NCBI RefSeq assembly: GCF_963678635.1
Contig: NC_087064.1
Span: 64,039,548-64,103,547 of the forward strand
DNA: 64,000 nucleotides
Direction: 5' to 3'
DNA from: Symsagittifera roscoffensis
Lineage: Eukaryota > Xenacoelomorpha > Acoela > Convolutidae
Of this stretch, positions 21,983 to 33,800 are shown one piece after another. Positions within the stretch are counted from its first letter, which is position 1; every line of letters begins with the position of its first letter. The position numbers and the translations under genes were made by a program. Below the pieces are notes generated by a model. The model ran no database searches. It had not been told where the DNA came from and saw nothing but the letters and a program-made list of their open reading frames with translations.

Positions 21983-22240
21983 GTCGTACGAAATCAAGAC
22001 GACCGATTAGCCAGCCTCAATCCAAAATGGAACAATTTTGTTGTGCGGGATCATTCGCCACGCACAAATAACTGGCGTTATGCTCTCAGCAGTATGAATA
22101 AACTATTCAAAGCGCATAATTTAGTCCAGAACGTGGCCAATTTGACAGATTTCAAACCCGCAGAACTGAACAAAAAGTTAGTGGAGGCAAAATATATTTT
22201 TAAAATTGAACTCAGGAAGTCGATATCTTCAATGGGGTAA
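21983..22240 (+). other. Unrecognised 85-codon open frame
   Basis: An open frame without an early Met, hydrophilic and Lys/Asn/Trp-containing (RLASLNPKWNNFVV near its start), ending at TAA 22238-22240. The composition looks more protein-like than neighbouring chance frames, but no family, splice site or partner exon is recognised. It may be a fragment of an old mobile-element protein. Confidence 0.25.
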
Positions 22241-23689
22241 AAAGCTTTGCTGGAAAGTTTTGCATCGATCGGCGAAAATTGAACGAAAAAAAAAATCACA
22301 TGTCTGATCGCAAGTCGGAACAAAATGGAATCTTTTTCCTCCTCCTCTCAGGCGCAGAATTTTACAAATAAAAATTTGTTTCATATTGTTCGATTGCTAT
22401 TAAAACTGAAATACGGACTAATGAGGCCATGATAAACATATTTGGTATCCATACTTAGCTTTGTAAGACTACTCGTTACATCAAGAAACTGATGGTCGTG
22501 TGAGGTGGGGTGTAAGGAAAAAGAGCCGTAAAAAAGTGACGAAAAACGTGATTGATTTCTAGTTTCAAAAAATTAGTTAATTTTTCTGAATTCCCAATAG
22601 AATAAAATGATAGTCTTGATACTCTTGATTCAGTTCTTTTTTTGAAAAAATTGCCAGTCAAAAACATCGTTTGATTTTTTTTCGAATTTCGAAAGTCGAA
22701 GAATGCTCAAAAGCTTTCAATAATTCTTTTTCTTACTTCCCCAATCTTTTTTAGTTTTCCAAACGTCTGTTGGCTATATTTTAATAATTGTAGTTGGATG
22801 GGAAAATCATTCGCGGTTTGTGGTAACAACAGTTTTTACATTTTTGCCGTAAGCATTTTTCTGAGGCAACTTTGATTGCATACATACAGGCAAACTTTTC
22901 ACGGAATTGACTGTGACTTTTTTGGTAAGACTGCGTCCAAATTTATTTATAGTTTTAAAAATTAGTTTGCTCAATAATTTAACTAAGTTGGATATTACAA
23001 GATTGCCATCCGCATTCTGCAGAGTTATGAATGGTTGTAATCATCAAAGACATTACTTTATAAATATGAGACCACATATATTTTTAAACTTAAAGTGTAT
23101 ATTGACTGATTAATATTTAGTTTAAATGGGGTAACTTTAAAAATTCAGCTATTTCATATTTCAGAGCAGTGGGAGACTGGTAATTTTCAACGCTAAAGCA
23201 TAGGGCGCACTCCGCTAGACTGGTCTCGTGGTTAAAATGTAGGTTTCCTTGATCATTCCTTAAACTTTATTTAAATTTTCGGCCGTTTTTCAAGGTTTAA
23301 AGAACTGAAAGAACAAAAAATCCGTTTAAAATTTGAAAATTTAGACATTTGGATTAAACTTTTAAAAATTTAAGTTGAGTCGTTCAATTAAAATTGATTT
23401 CAATTTTTAAGCTAAAAAGGCTTTTTTATCGTAGGGTGTGAACACGTATTGAATAAAAAAGAGTCCACTCGAATTTTTTGAAATCTATTGAAACAATACC
23501 CTTTTATATAAGTGTGTCCTTGCAAATAATACGTTATCTTCTTTTATTTCGAACGCAATACAGAAAAACTTTAAACATAAGGCGCAGTGGTTAAGAGCGA
23601 TCTTTGACCTCATTGTTCATGACATTTTTTGATATTAGAATATTCTAAATTTTTTCAATCAAAACCAAATTTAGGCTATTTAATCAACA
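22241..23689. other. Gene-free AT-rich stretch
   Basis: No supported exon or repeat. Short frames at 22476-22667 (minus) and 22907-23113 (plus) have unremarkable composition. Confidence 0.4.
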
Positions 23690-25250
23690 ATTGAGCTGGA
23701 CTTTTGTACAATGCTTTGTAAAAGCGGTTCAAAACTTTTTGAAAAAGATGAACCAGACTAGACCTCGAGATTATAAAATTTCTGCCATAAGTTCAAAATT
23801 TTGTCCTAACAGATTCGTTTTTGTCTGACACAAATTAACCAAAAAAACACACTTTTGGCAAACAGATTCGTCTTTGAATAAATTTGGTTTATTTAGTTTC
23901 AATGGCTTGAACAGCCTGATTGGAAAAAATATAAGTTCAGAGATCAATTCAGTTCATGAAAAAATTTGAAACTTTTCATCTTCTCATTATTTTTATTTGC
24001 TTCAGGCCAAACAAATTGCCTCAAATATTTACGTGAAAAACAAAAATTTTAAAGCTTAAATAGCTGATTTAGAAAAACCACAAATGTTTTGCGAAGCGAA
24101 TTGATGTATAAGATAACTTGAAATTTTCCAAAACTTGAATGACTTGAGTAAGAAAAATTAACTTTAACATGAACCAATCTGCTTCATAAAACAGTATGAA
24201 ATAATTCAAAAAATCATCTTTGATTGTTTTTGAAAAAATAAATGAAGTTTTTGCCATCCAATTCAGTTCGTGGAGTAACTGACTAAATTTTTGGCAAACC
24301 CATTTAGTTCAAAAAATAACTGTAATAATTTCAAAATTTCCTAGCTCAAAGAGCTTACTCAAAACTATTTTTTTTTCGAACCGAAGTGTTTTATAGCGTG
24401 AATGGTCTGAGAAAATAACTTGTAAAAGTTCATGAATTTTTTGGCTTGCCTAAAAAAATTGTTTAAAACTTTTTGTCAACTGAAACGGTTCATGGTGTAA
24501 CCTAAAAAATAAATAATTCAATGTTTGATTAGGTTGCTTTGAAAAACCAAAAACTTTCGAGAACAATTTCGGTCTATTTTCCTTAAACTAATATCTCTAT
24601 GAAATAATCTGATACTTCTCAAAGTTTCATATACTAAACAGCTCGAATAGGAGATCTATATTCTGTCTGTAACAAAGTTTATCATTTTGAAGCATGTCGC
24701 TCAAAAAGTAATTTGCTTAAAAAAACGTTAATTTTTGGCGAACAGATGCGGCCTAGGAAACAACTTGGAAAATTTTGTTTATTGATTGGCTTCAATAGAA
24801 AAATATAAATTTTTCACGATGTGATTTGATAAACGAAGCAACTTAAATGGCTTTATAGATTGAGTCATTTGCTGAAGATAAATTTGATTTTTCGCGGAAC
24901 GACTGGTTCTCAGGGATAACGTAAGTTATTGCTAAGTTTTATAGCTTGAATAGCTTTGCATAAAAAAAAATTATTTTTTCGCAAAATGTTTTGATTTAAC
25001 AAACAGTTTGAAACATTTCAATGTTTCCTTGGTTGAGTAGCTAGTTAATAATTTTAAAATTGTTTTACGGGTTGAATTGTATCTTGAATTAACTAAAAAT
25101 TATTAGATTTTAATAATTTGCTTGGAAAATTTAAACCGTTCGCCATCCGATTCGCTTCACAAAAATAACATAAAAATTCAAGATTTCTTAGTTTTCATAG
25201 CTAAATTAGAGTAAAATTTGTTCAATCTCATATACTGCCAACAGTTTGAA
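23690..25250. repeat. Very degenerate tandem repeat or satellite remnant
   Basis: The same loose order of words keeps returning: GGCAAACAGATTCG or GCCATCCAATTCAGTTC, then AATAACTTGAAA, then TTTCA..ATTT, then GGCTTGAATAG or GCTTGAACAG, with spacings of roughly 110-170 bases. The units are too diverged to delimit by eye. Confidence 0.35.
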
Positions 25251-25252
25251 CT

Positions 25253-25385
25253 CACCAGCTAAACCCCAAATAATGAAAAACGAACAAATTTCCAATCTCA
25301 ATTACTAAAAGAATGAACAATTTTTTGATCTCAATTACTGAAAGGAAAAACATTTTTCCAATGTCAAATACTGAAAGGTTGAAAA
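25253..25385. repeat. Short ~42-bp tandem repeat
   Basis: Three to four imperfect units built on TCCAATCTCAATTACTAAAA, varying to TTGATCTCAATTACTGAAAG and TCCAATGTCAAATACTGAAA. Confidence 0.6.
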
Positions 25386-26505
25386 CAAACTGAGGTAAAA
25401 TAATTCATGGGTAAAAACACTGAATTGTCAACAAAAATTTTATTTATTTCTAACACTAAAGGTGCACATCCAAGATTTAGTTGAAAATTGATCTAAGATT
25501 TGTTATTGGGTTCGATTAAAAATGGTTAAGTCCTTGCTTTTAAGTTCCACAATTGCTGGATAATTTTTCCAACTATAGTTCTTAACTGTTCACGCGCGGA
25601 CTAGTTCATTTCAGTATAACAAACAAAACTACGATCCTATATTTCTGGAATCTACTTACTTTTGCGGAATCTGCTTACTTTTTTCGAATCCACTCACATT
25701 TGCGGAATGCGGAACAACTAGCTATATTCGGTCATTGCGGAATGCGGGACGAAACTAATGAGCCGACAGGTTTTACGTTTGAGGTATTTGTTCGCGGAAT
25801 CAGCGGAAATTTTGAAACTATATTCCACTTAATTTTGGAACATGTTTAAAGAGTTGTCTTTGAAAACCATTAACATACAGACACCAAATTGTGCGCCTAT
25901 CCAGTGCACAATTTGGCCGCGTAATGACCTCATTTAATTAGTTTGACGGATGACCCTGAAAGAGCATTGACTCAGCCTTCAAAATTCAAAAACCATTGCG
26001 TGAACTAATTGTTTTAACCCGACAGTGGAAAAAATGTCATAGAAGCAGGAAGTAAACTAAACAACTCAAACAGACTACTTTGACAGTTAAGTTTGTCTAC
26101 CTTCAAATCAGGTATTATTGAAAATCGTTATAAGCGGCTGAAGATAGGAGCAGGAAATGTCAGAGGAAGAAGATGTAAGGGAACTGGAGAATAGGATAAT
26201 TGAAACTTCAGATCTGCATCGATTGGTACTAGAACAATTTGGCGAATAGACTCCACAAATTGACGCAGGAAAAGAAGAAAGGAAAAGACAAACGTCAAAA
26301 TAGAAAGATAAAATTACTTTATTGATGGGACTAGTAATGAGTGACAGAGAAATAGAGACAGAATTGACGCAATGCAACCTGAAAACATACACATATTCTC
26401 CACTCAATGGCATCTTATTGCCAATCGCCATTTTATGATCTCTAGACTTTTCTCTTTTAAGTCATATAAATTACGATGAACTAGAAAAAATCTTTATATG
26501 GCAAA
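25386..26505. other. Gene-free stretch
   Basis: Contains a small GGAATC..CTTACTTTTG repetition near 25647-25720. A purine-rich segment at 26108-26431 creates a long minus-strand frame that looks like a composition artefact. No gene is supported. Confidence 0.4.
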
Positions 26506-26507
26506 TA

Positions 26508-26600
26508 CTACGAAGAGTGAAATTGAAAAATTGATGAAGAGTGAAATTGCAAAATATTTCCCATTGCGAAGAGTGAAATTGCAAAATGTTTCCCATTGTT
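26508..26600. repeat. ~50-bp tandem duplication
   Basis: CGAAGAGTGAAATTG recurs at about 26511, 26538 (as TGAAGAGTGAAATTG) and 26567; the last two are followed by CAAAAT.TTTCCCATTG. Confidence 0.6.
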
Positions 26601-26819
26601 AGAAAACAAATTAAAACAACCAGCCCATTCTATTTGTCTCAGTGTGGCTGATTATTCCATACTGAATTTTTTCGCGAATTGAGTTATTGGATTGCAATAG
26701 GCTGCAAAATTTTGTTACTCTCAGAATCTAACGTTTCCCAAGCAGCAATTTGGAAGTGAAGAGATTCCAATACTAGATATCATAATTGTTAAGCTTCATT
26801 TTTCAGAAAGCAATAGAAA

Positions 26820-27025
26820 ACAAGACTGCTCGTATCAGGGCGAAACCCTGAATGTTCCGACTGCCTTTTAGGGTGTTTATGCAGCAGTAATAACATAAAT
26901 ATCATTAACAAATTAAATGTAATAAAATAAAATGAAGTTTGAAATTTTTTCTATGAAAATCATCCACCCACACGCCATATTAAATACAAAGTGATAGCTC
27001 CTAGTAACAAAACAATTATGGCAAA
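26820..27025 (+). repeat. Family A repeat, plus orientation, 5' part only
   Basis: Begins CAAGACTGCTCGTATCAGGG with the terminal hairpin, continues through CCACACGCCATATTAAATAC and ATTATGGCAAAC, and stops there, where another family A copy begins. Confidence 0.6.
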
Positions 27026-27535
27026 CAAGACTGATCGTATCAGGGCAAAACTCTGGATGTTCCGACTGCCTTTTAAGGTCTATGGAGCAGTAATAACATG
27101 AAAAATTTAAATGATATTTTAATTTGAGATTTTTTGTAAAAACATCCCCCACACGCCATTTTGAAAAGAAAGTGATAGATTTTGCTCGTATTAACGAACC
27201 AATTGTGGCAAATAAGCTTCCTTCAACCAAATTGGAACGATTTCTAACACGGTTTAAATCTCCACTTACGCGTTAATTGCGCGAAATATATCTCATGTTA
27301 CTGGTCCCAAATTGGCCAAAATGGCAATCTTTAAATCCCATAACTGTACAAAAATAACAGGTAAAATATCTTTTCAAATTTAAGCTCAGGACAACAATAC
27401 CTTTTGAATGATATTAAAAACTTCAGCCAAAAATGGTTGGTAAAAAAGTCGAAATTTGTCTGAAGAAAAAAAACCCACCCCGAGCACAAATATTCCGTTA
27501 CTTTCGTATCGAAATTCGGAACAATAAGCAAAGAC
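27026..27535 (+). repeat. Family A repeat, plus orientation, near complete
   Basis: Opens AAGACTGATCGTATCAGGGC, carries all internal landmarks (GGAGCAGTAATAACATG, TTGGAACGATTTCTAACACG, CGCGAAATATATC, GCTCAGGACAACAATACC) and ends CCCCGAGCACAAATATTCCG with TACTTTCGTATCGAAATTCG. It is placed directly after the truncated copy, giving a tandem pair. Confidence 0.65.
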
Positions 27536-27745
27536 TGTCATATTAGAAAAGCATAAATTAGATGGCAGGAACTTTAACAGTTGATCTAATGCGTCATAAA
27601 ACCACAGCCTCCCTCCGTGAGTGAGAAGATTGAGACATCAGGGATTTTCACAAAAAGAGCAGATGTCTTGGTTTATGTGCAGAGAAAGGTTTCGCGGTAC
27701 ATAAAAAGATAAACTCAGGGTTCAATCCACTCTTTTTTGTGGTAG

Positions 27746-27914
27746 AGGCGGAGGCGGAGGCGGAGGGGGACGGGGAGGGGGAAGAGGTGGCAGTCGTGGT
27801 GTGGGTGGGGGTAGGGGTCGGAGATCAAGCAACTGGAACAGGGGCCAACCAAATCAACAACAACGACCTCAAAGTCAACAAGTGCCGAGCAGGTTTAATC
27901 ATTTCAGATTCTAA
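27746..27914 (+). CDS. RGG-box C-terminal exon of an RNA-binding-type protein
   Basis: Behind a T-rich acceptor (TCTTTTTTGTGGTAG, ending 27745) one frame reads a Gly/Arg-rich stretch (RGGGGGGGGRGGGRGGSRG and on), then NWNRGQPNQQQRPQSQQVP and an aromatic end with stop TAA at 27912-27914. RGG boxes bind RNA and are targets of arginine methylation in fibrillarin, GAR1, hnRNP and LSM-type proteins; which protein this belongs to is not visible. The GC content is far above the flanks. The other two frames give Gly/Glu/Val repeats that look like shadows. No upstream exon was found, so this may be the last exon of a gene or a retrocopy fragment. Confidence 0.45.
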
Positions 27915-27969
27915 ATCACGCCTTTTAAATTGTGAGTTTTTAATCCCGGACAATGTATTCATAACCTAC

Positions 27970-28232
27970 TTTAACCCGGGTTGACAGAAAATGCTTATCT
28001 TATAACTCCATGCTATGGAAAAGTGCTTATATCATACAAGTCAATAGTATGGAAAAAATGCTTATCATACAATTTCATACAATACCGTAGAATAAAACAC
28101 ATTTTTTTATGAAAATCACATGACAAGCGCTTCTTCCATACAATGGAAACCGTAGGGTAAATATTGTTTCCATTGAAGCCATGCATGTAATTGTATGATA
28201 AGCATTTTTGTCATATGGGGTTCAACCCAGTA
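27970..28232. repeat. Family C inverted-repeat element (MITE-like)
   Basis: The left end is CCCGGGTTGACAGAAAATGC then TTATCTTATA; the right end is TATGATAAGCATTTTTGTC then ATATGGGGTTCAACCCAG, the inverse of the left with a few changes. The interior repeats GAAA.TGCTTAT.ATACAA motifs and has an internal CATACAATGGAAACCGTAGG. No coding capacity. Confidence 0.6.
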
Positions 28233-28444
28233 AAATATAAAAGATGCCATTCTATTTAATTTTGCATTATTGAACATATAAGTTTGTTCGTAATAGTATC
28301 ACTTGAAGCTTGCTAATTATATAGAAAATTGATTTAATTCAAGTAACCACCGTAATCATCTAATATTGTCAACTTCCCAAGCAAGCTCGTGTTTCCAAAA
28401 TACCAAACTAAGTAAAGTTAGTTGTATAAAAAGGCACGAAAGGT

Positions 28445-29573
28445 TGAAGTCAAACAGGACCCTCCAAAAAAGAGTGCATGAATTTATACCCTCACTCCTG
28501 GCCTAACCCACCAGAGAGGTCGTCCTGAGCATGCTCTATAGCCGGCCTCACCCACCGTGCTACATCCACTCTTTATGACCCACAACTCTATTTTTGACAA
28601 GAGTGACTCAAGTATGAGTAGCTCTGAAAAAAAATCGAACTCAACAATAATGCTTTTGCGATGAAAACTAATACAAGATCATAACTAAAAAACCAAATTA
28701 AAAAAGATTTGTATATGTAAATAATACAATGCAGTATATAGATAACATACAGCCCAAAGACGAGCAGCAAGGAACTTGACAACCCAATCACACTCCAACT
28801 ACGGAATGGCAAAACTCACCCGACATGCTGCCTACAGTCACTACACTCAACGGATTTAAAGTACGACTTGGCATCGCAGCAAAGGAAACCTATTGCAACC
28901 GAACAATGGCCATCTCGATGTTCAAGTATACGTACAGATCCAAGTCACCGGGCACTGCATCCAAAATCAAACTACATGCCACTCCCGAACGAACATTGCT
29001 ATTCTCTAAGATCAACCAAATCTACACTCATCACAACCAATCAGAAATCTTGATACGATCTCCCAAACGATCGTGATAACAACTCTTCTTCCAAACCAGA
29101 AAATAGAATATGCTCCCAACCTCTAAAAAAAGACACCATCATCCATCATCCACTACAATAGAACACTGAAAAACTAAAACTCTGTAAACCCCGGATGGTT
29201 GGAACCAGATCTAAACTAGAATTTATTATTGGATTTTATTCTGATATTTTATCTCTACAAAACATTGAATACTAACCAATCATACTCCATCAAACTAGCA
29301 ACCCACTTATTTGTAAGTGATGAAATTAATTGTAGTTTCAACACCAGAACAATTTGAATTAAGCTTAGTATACAGTTGTTCTCATTCTGGAACTAAATCG
29401 CATAAACCGGTGTACACTAGATCTATTGAGACTAGGAGATATAAGAGGAAGATTAAGATTGCTATTATCTAAGAAGTTGCACGAATCTGTCCGGTCGAAA
29501 ATAAGATAGCGTGACAAGCAGACGGTGTACCTTATCTGAAATTACTCTTTCTAATAAAAAAGGATATAACTCA
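28445..29573 (+). repeat. Second LTR, probable 5' LTR of gag-pol copy 1
   Basis: Aligns with 4250-5436 in the same orientation, with TG at the start and TAACTCA at the end. It shares CTCCTGGCCTAACCCACCAG, GAGCATGCTCTATAGCCGGC, GCAGTATATAGAT, AGATCTAAACTA and GCGTGACAAGCAGACGGTGT. It lies upstream of a gag-pol element in the same orientation, as a 5' LTR should. A primer-binding site starting with TGG is not evident directly after it, so the exact 3' limit is tentative. Confidence 0.55.
28735..28740 (+). promoter_or_regulatory. TATA box in the second LTR
   Basis: TATATA in the same GCAG...GAT context as 4541-4546 of the other LTR. Confidence 0.45.
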
Positions 29574-29904
29574 TCTATCTAGTGCGACCAAAAGTCTCGA
29601 ACAGACCTTAACTAACCTAGATTTAGAAAAAATTGGATTAGAATTAGACAAATACAACATTTTGAAAACGTTATATGACAAAAACTTAGTAGATATGTCT
29701 CTACGACTCAATAGATCAGAACCAATGTTCCGAACAAAACGAGAACTACCCGGTATTGGAAAAAGACCTCGAACAAGAGACGACAACATACGACTAGGAA
29801 AAAATCGACAAATCGATTTCATGATTCTACGACAAAAACGAGATCAAATTTCTATATTTAGAATACTTCCAGCACTAAATTTAAGTTTTCATTTACTGTC
29901 ATAA
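29574..29904 (+). other. Open frame directly after the LTR, unrecognised
   Basis: The frame is already open inside the LTR end and continues to TAA 29902-29904. It is Leu/Lys/Arg-rich, starting ATKSLEQTLTNLDLEKIGLE, and has a basic middle (FRTKRELPGIGKRPRTRDD). There is no Met until about 29662. It could be a leader-encoded peptide or the remnant of another retroelement protein joined to the LTR. The family is not recognised. Confidence 0.3.
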
Positions 29905-30864
29905 TATTTGAAGATTTATCTGCAATAACTTTTCATGCGCTAAACCTATTAATTGTACAATAACGACTGATGAAAACAACACTTGTCGTTCTCCTTAAAT
30001 CAGCTGTAAACTAAATAACATCTTGAAAAAGTATTGATTGAACATAAAAATACAAAAATTAGTTAATATGAAAAATAAATCGTTTATAAATATAAATCAT
30101 CTCTTCATCCCAGCTTCATCTTCTAAAACATAACAGCAAATCTCAAAAACTAACAACCATCAAAACTAAATCTTAACCTTTTTAACTTAACCTTTCATCG
30201 ATGAACTATCAAGGCTTATCCTTGTTGTCACTTAATTAATTTCGTTTCAAATAACAGATCAACAAGGCTACCCTTGGGTCTTTAAATTAAATTGAACAAG
30301 ATCTAAATTTCTGATCATCAAGGCTTATCCTTGGATCAAATGGAACAATTTTGTTTTCCCCCTCCCACATTAATTTTTGTCTAGCGACCTCAAACATCGA
30401 TTCATTACCCAACCTTTATCAAAGACCCACAATTACCAGAAAATTTTTAAATAGCTAACCATTCTAATTAGGATAAACAGTGAAGAACTTCAGTTACTCA
30501 TCCTTCCCTTGACCCGTTCCTCTTAGATGACCCAGGCTAAAACACTTAAACTTAGTAAGTCATAAAATAGTGTCTAACGAACTACTTGCGTTCTAATTAT
30601 ACCTGAACCTTGTAGATCGATTTACTATTCTCCAACCCTTGATCACAAATCACAACCCCTAAGTAAGATTAGGTAAGTCTGTGTTAACGTAGAATTATTC
30701 ACGAGAAAGCAATATTCATTCTCACTCACGATTCGATGTACGCTTTTCTCTCCAACCCAACAAATACAACCCAAGTTAAGCTAATCACAAAAAATTTTAA
30801 GAACTAACAGTTTAAGACATAAGAAATCACTAGCCCCAATATTGCATCCATCATCCTAAGCCTT
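29905..30864 (+). other. Retroelement leader, non-coding, with three repeated hairpins
   Basis: No frame of note. CAAGGCTTATCCTTG at 30210-30224 and 30319-30333, and CAAGGCTACCCTTG at 30263-30276, are three copies of a small stem with 5-bp arms (CAAGG/CCTTG). Confidence 0.5.
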
Positions 30865-33800
30865 ATGTCAAGAGACAGTTTAGGAAACAAACAAACAATT
30901 ATAATACACAATTGTTTAAATAACGACGAAAGATACGACCTCGTAATCACACCACTCAGACAAACAATTGGATACATAAGATCAAAAAGACAAACACTAA
31001 GAAAGAAAATTATTAACGAACAAAAACAAATTTTTAGGAAACGATTTTCAAAATGAAGAAACGCAGTCTCAGAATCAGAAACAAGCGCAATACAAGAACT
31101 TCACAATTTAAAAGACTCAATAAATAAAAACCACCAAATTGACGATCAAATATATTTTACTGACTCAGAAACCACAGCACCAGCATCAATAAAAAAAAAT
31201 ATAGAATAAAAAATTGTTGCACAAACAAACCAATTCGTTTGTACAATTGGAATCAACTAATAAGGCATATTGAAAATTACACTCTAACAGTGATACAACA
31301 CAAAAATGATTCGAAATGAAGATAACCTAGAAGATTCAGTTTTCCCATTTTTGATACATCCATTAACTGAAGCTCGAGGACAAGTACAATTTTGCTAAAA
31401 TTTAATCGCAATTTTATTCGAAAAAGAGAAAGTCCATGCACAAAAGAACTTCCCGATGTGAAAGTCAAAAGACAACTTATTGACCGCTATCTCAAAGGTA
31501 TATGTAGTCTCACGTCACAATATCGAATCTACACAATGGAAATCAAATCACCAAATGCATTTCATGACAAATATCTCATTCAAACACTGATGACGTAGAT
31601 ATTGAATTTTCAAAAGTTTTTACACAATACATCAAAAGTATAGAACATCAAAACTCACAAAGAGCAAACTCAGTATTCACAAACGATGTATTCTCACTTA
31701 TCTATAGCTATTTATCTATATTAGAATTGAAAGAACCTCAAAGCGATTCAACAACTCAAACATTTGGACATACAACTGTACGACAAGAAATACATATATT
31801 TTCAAAAATTTTGAATGCAATCTGTGAAGATCTAACTAGTAAAGACATAACACAACATGTTAAACACGAATTACAAAAAATCTTAGCATGTTTCATAATC
31901 AATTATGTTGGTCATAATATTGGTCATAATATTGATACAGATGATAAAACCATATTAGCAGAACAAACAGATTATGTTTGGGACCCTGAATGGTCTCATA
32001 AATCATTTATTAATATACCAACAGATATATCAAGTCAAGCAGTTAGCTCAATCTCTATTCACAAAGATTATGTTAGAGTAAACCCACTTACAATTGACGC
32101 AACATCTTTAAACTATAATTCATTTTTTCCTGAAAGAGCAGGAAATAACAGCTTAAATTCTATTTTTATAAATCAAGACAACTTAATTGGAAAAAGAAAT
32201 CTTACACAACAAGATTTATAAACTCTATCACTTTTCGTAAATGAAGAAATAGTTGAAACAACAACAACAACAGAAGCACAACGAAGCATTTCACCTATTT
32301 AACAAAATTTTACAACTCCAAAACTGAAAAACCCAACGTTACAACAAATAATTGTACAATCCACAGTAAAACCCTATGTTGCTCAAAAACTTCACAAATG
32401 GATTACCCAACGTTTCGACGAGTTAACAAAACCATCATATAAACAACAAACATCATCTAGCAATAATTTCGCAGAACATGATTATAACTATGAAAATTGG
32501 TTGAAAACAACAAAACCTTCTAATATAAATACTCAGATCTACTCATATTCACAAAGTCAAAATATACCACAACCGACTTCAAATTCAGTAAGTTTTAATG
32601 ATCAACCACGATCCTCACAAGAACAAAGTGAAAATTACCCATTCTTTCAACGAAATAAAAATCATACAAATAGATACCATACTAAAAATCAACCTCCATA
32701 TTATACAACTAATTATTTTCCATCAGATGATGAAAATTATTATAATGAAAATCATCAACAATTTTATTCAAACTAAAGACCTCGATCTTACATTATTGAC
32801 CAACCAGATATTTTCGAACAATACACATGAAATGAACAAACATGACAACCTAGAAATAACCCAACATCTTACAACAATAATTTTCAACAACAAAACACAG
32901 TTAATACACAATCTTGCCACCCAACTCAATTGCATAATGAAATCCCTATGCGATAATATTTACAACAACATGAAATAACAAAATATCAACTTACAAACTT
33001 CTCTCAAATGCCAAATGCCGCAGAATCACTGCAAATGACTATGAATCCATACCTAATGGGTGGATCATCAATTTCAACGAAAAAGCCTTTAATGGTATTT
33101 ACAGGCACAGATCCTGAATACTCTGTAGAAGATTACCTAAATGCAGTCACAGCAAGTTTAATTTGGATACAAAGACGCACAGCTTTAATCCAAACTACAC
33201 TTGACGGCGCAGCCCAAAAATGGTTTTCAGTTTTACCTATAGTAATAAAATCAGATTGGAAAAGATTCACAAAAGAATTCTCAAAAACGTTTGATTCTGA
33301 AAGAAACAAACAACATCAAAGAGTTTTATGCAATCAAATTCGTAGACTACCAAATTAAACAATTAAACAACTTGCAGTAAGAAATAAAACACTAGTCCGA
33401 AAAGCATACTCACTCAATACCCATGATTATAAAAATACAAAAATGACAGAAATCTTAATGATGACTCTAACCCCTCAATTGCGCAAAATAGCAATAAAAA
33501 AGCAGGCATCACATCCTTCCTCAATCCGTGAACCAGATTTAGATTTAGGAAACTAGTAGATAAACTAAAACAAGCAGAAATCACCATGAAATTAGAAGAA
33601 ACAGAAAAACTGAAGCTACAATATGTCAACAACATCCAAACAACTACTTCACAAATAAACAATGTTCACGATTCCGATACAGAATTATCTGAAAAAATCA
33701 CTGAAATCTTAAACATTTACGAGAAAAACCCAAATTTTAAAGGTAGATCATCATTCAGAAAATGGTGTAATTATTGCCGAAGATAGGGAATCAGCATTGC

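Noticed and set aside
26108-26431. 107-codon minus-strand frame, Ser-rich
   Set aside because: Explained by a purine-rich plus strand; no family features or splice context.
27739-27984. 81-codon frame starting with Glu/Ala repeats
   Set aside because: Shifted reading of the RGG-box tract; the RGG frame has a coherent protein-like continuation and stop.
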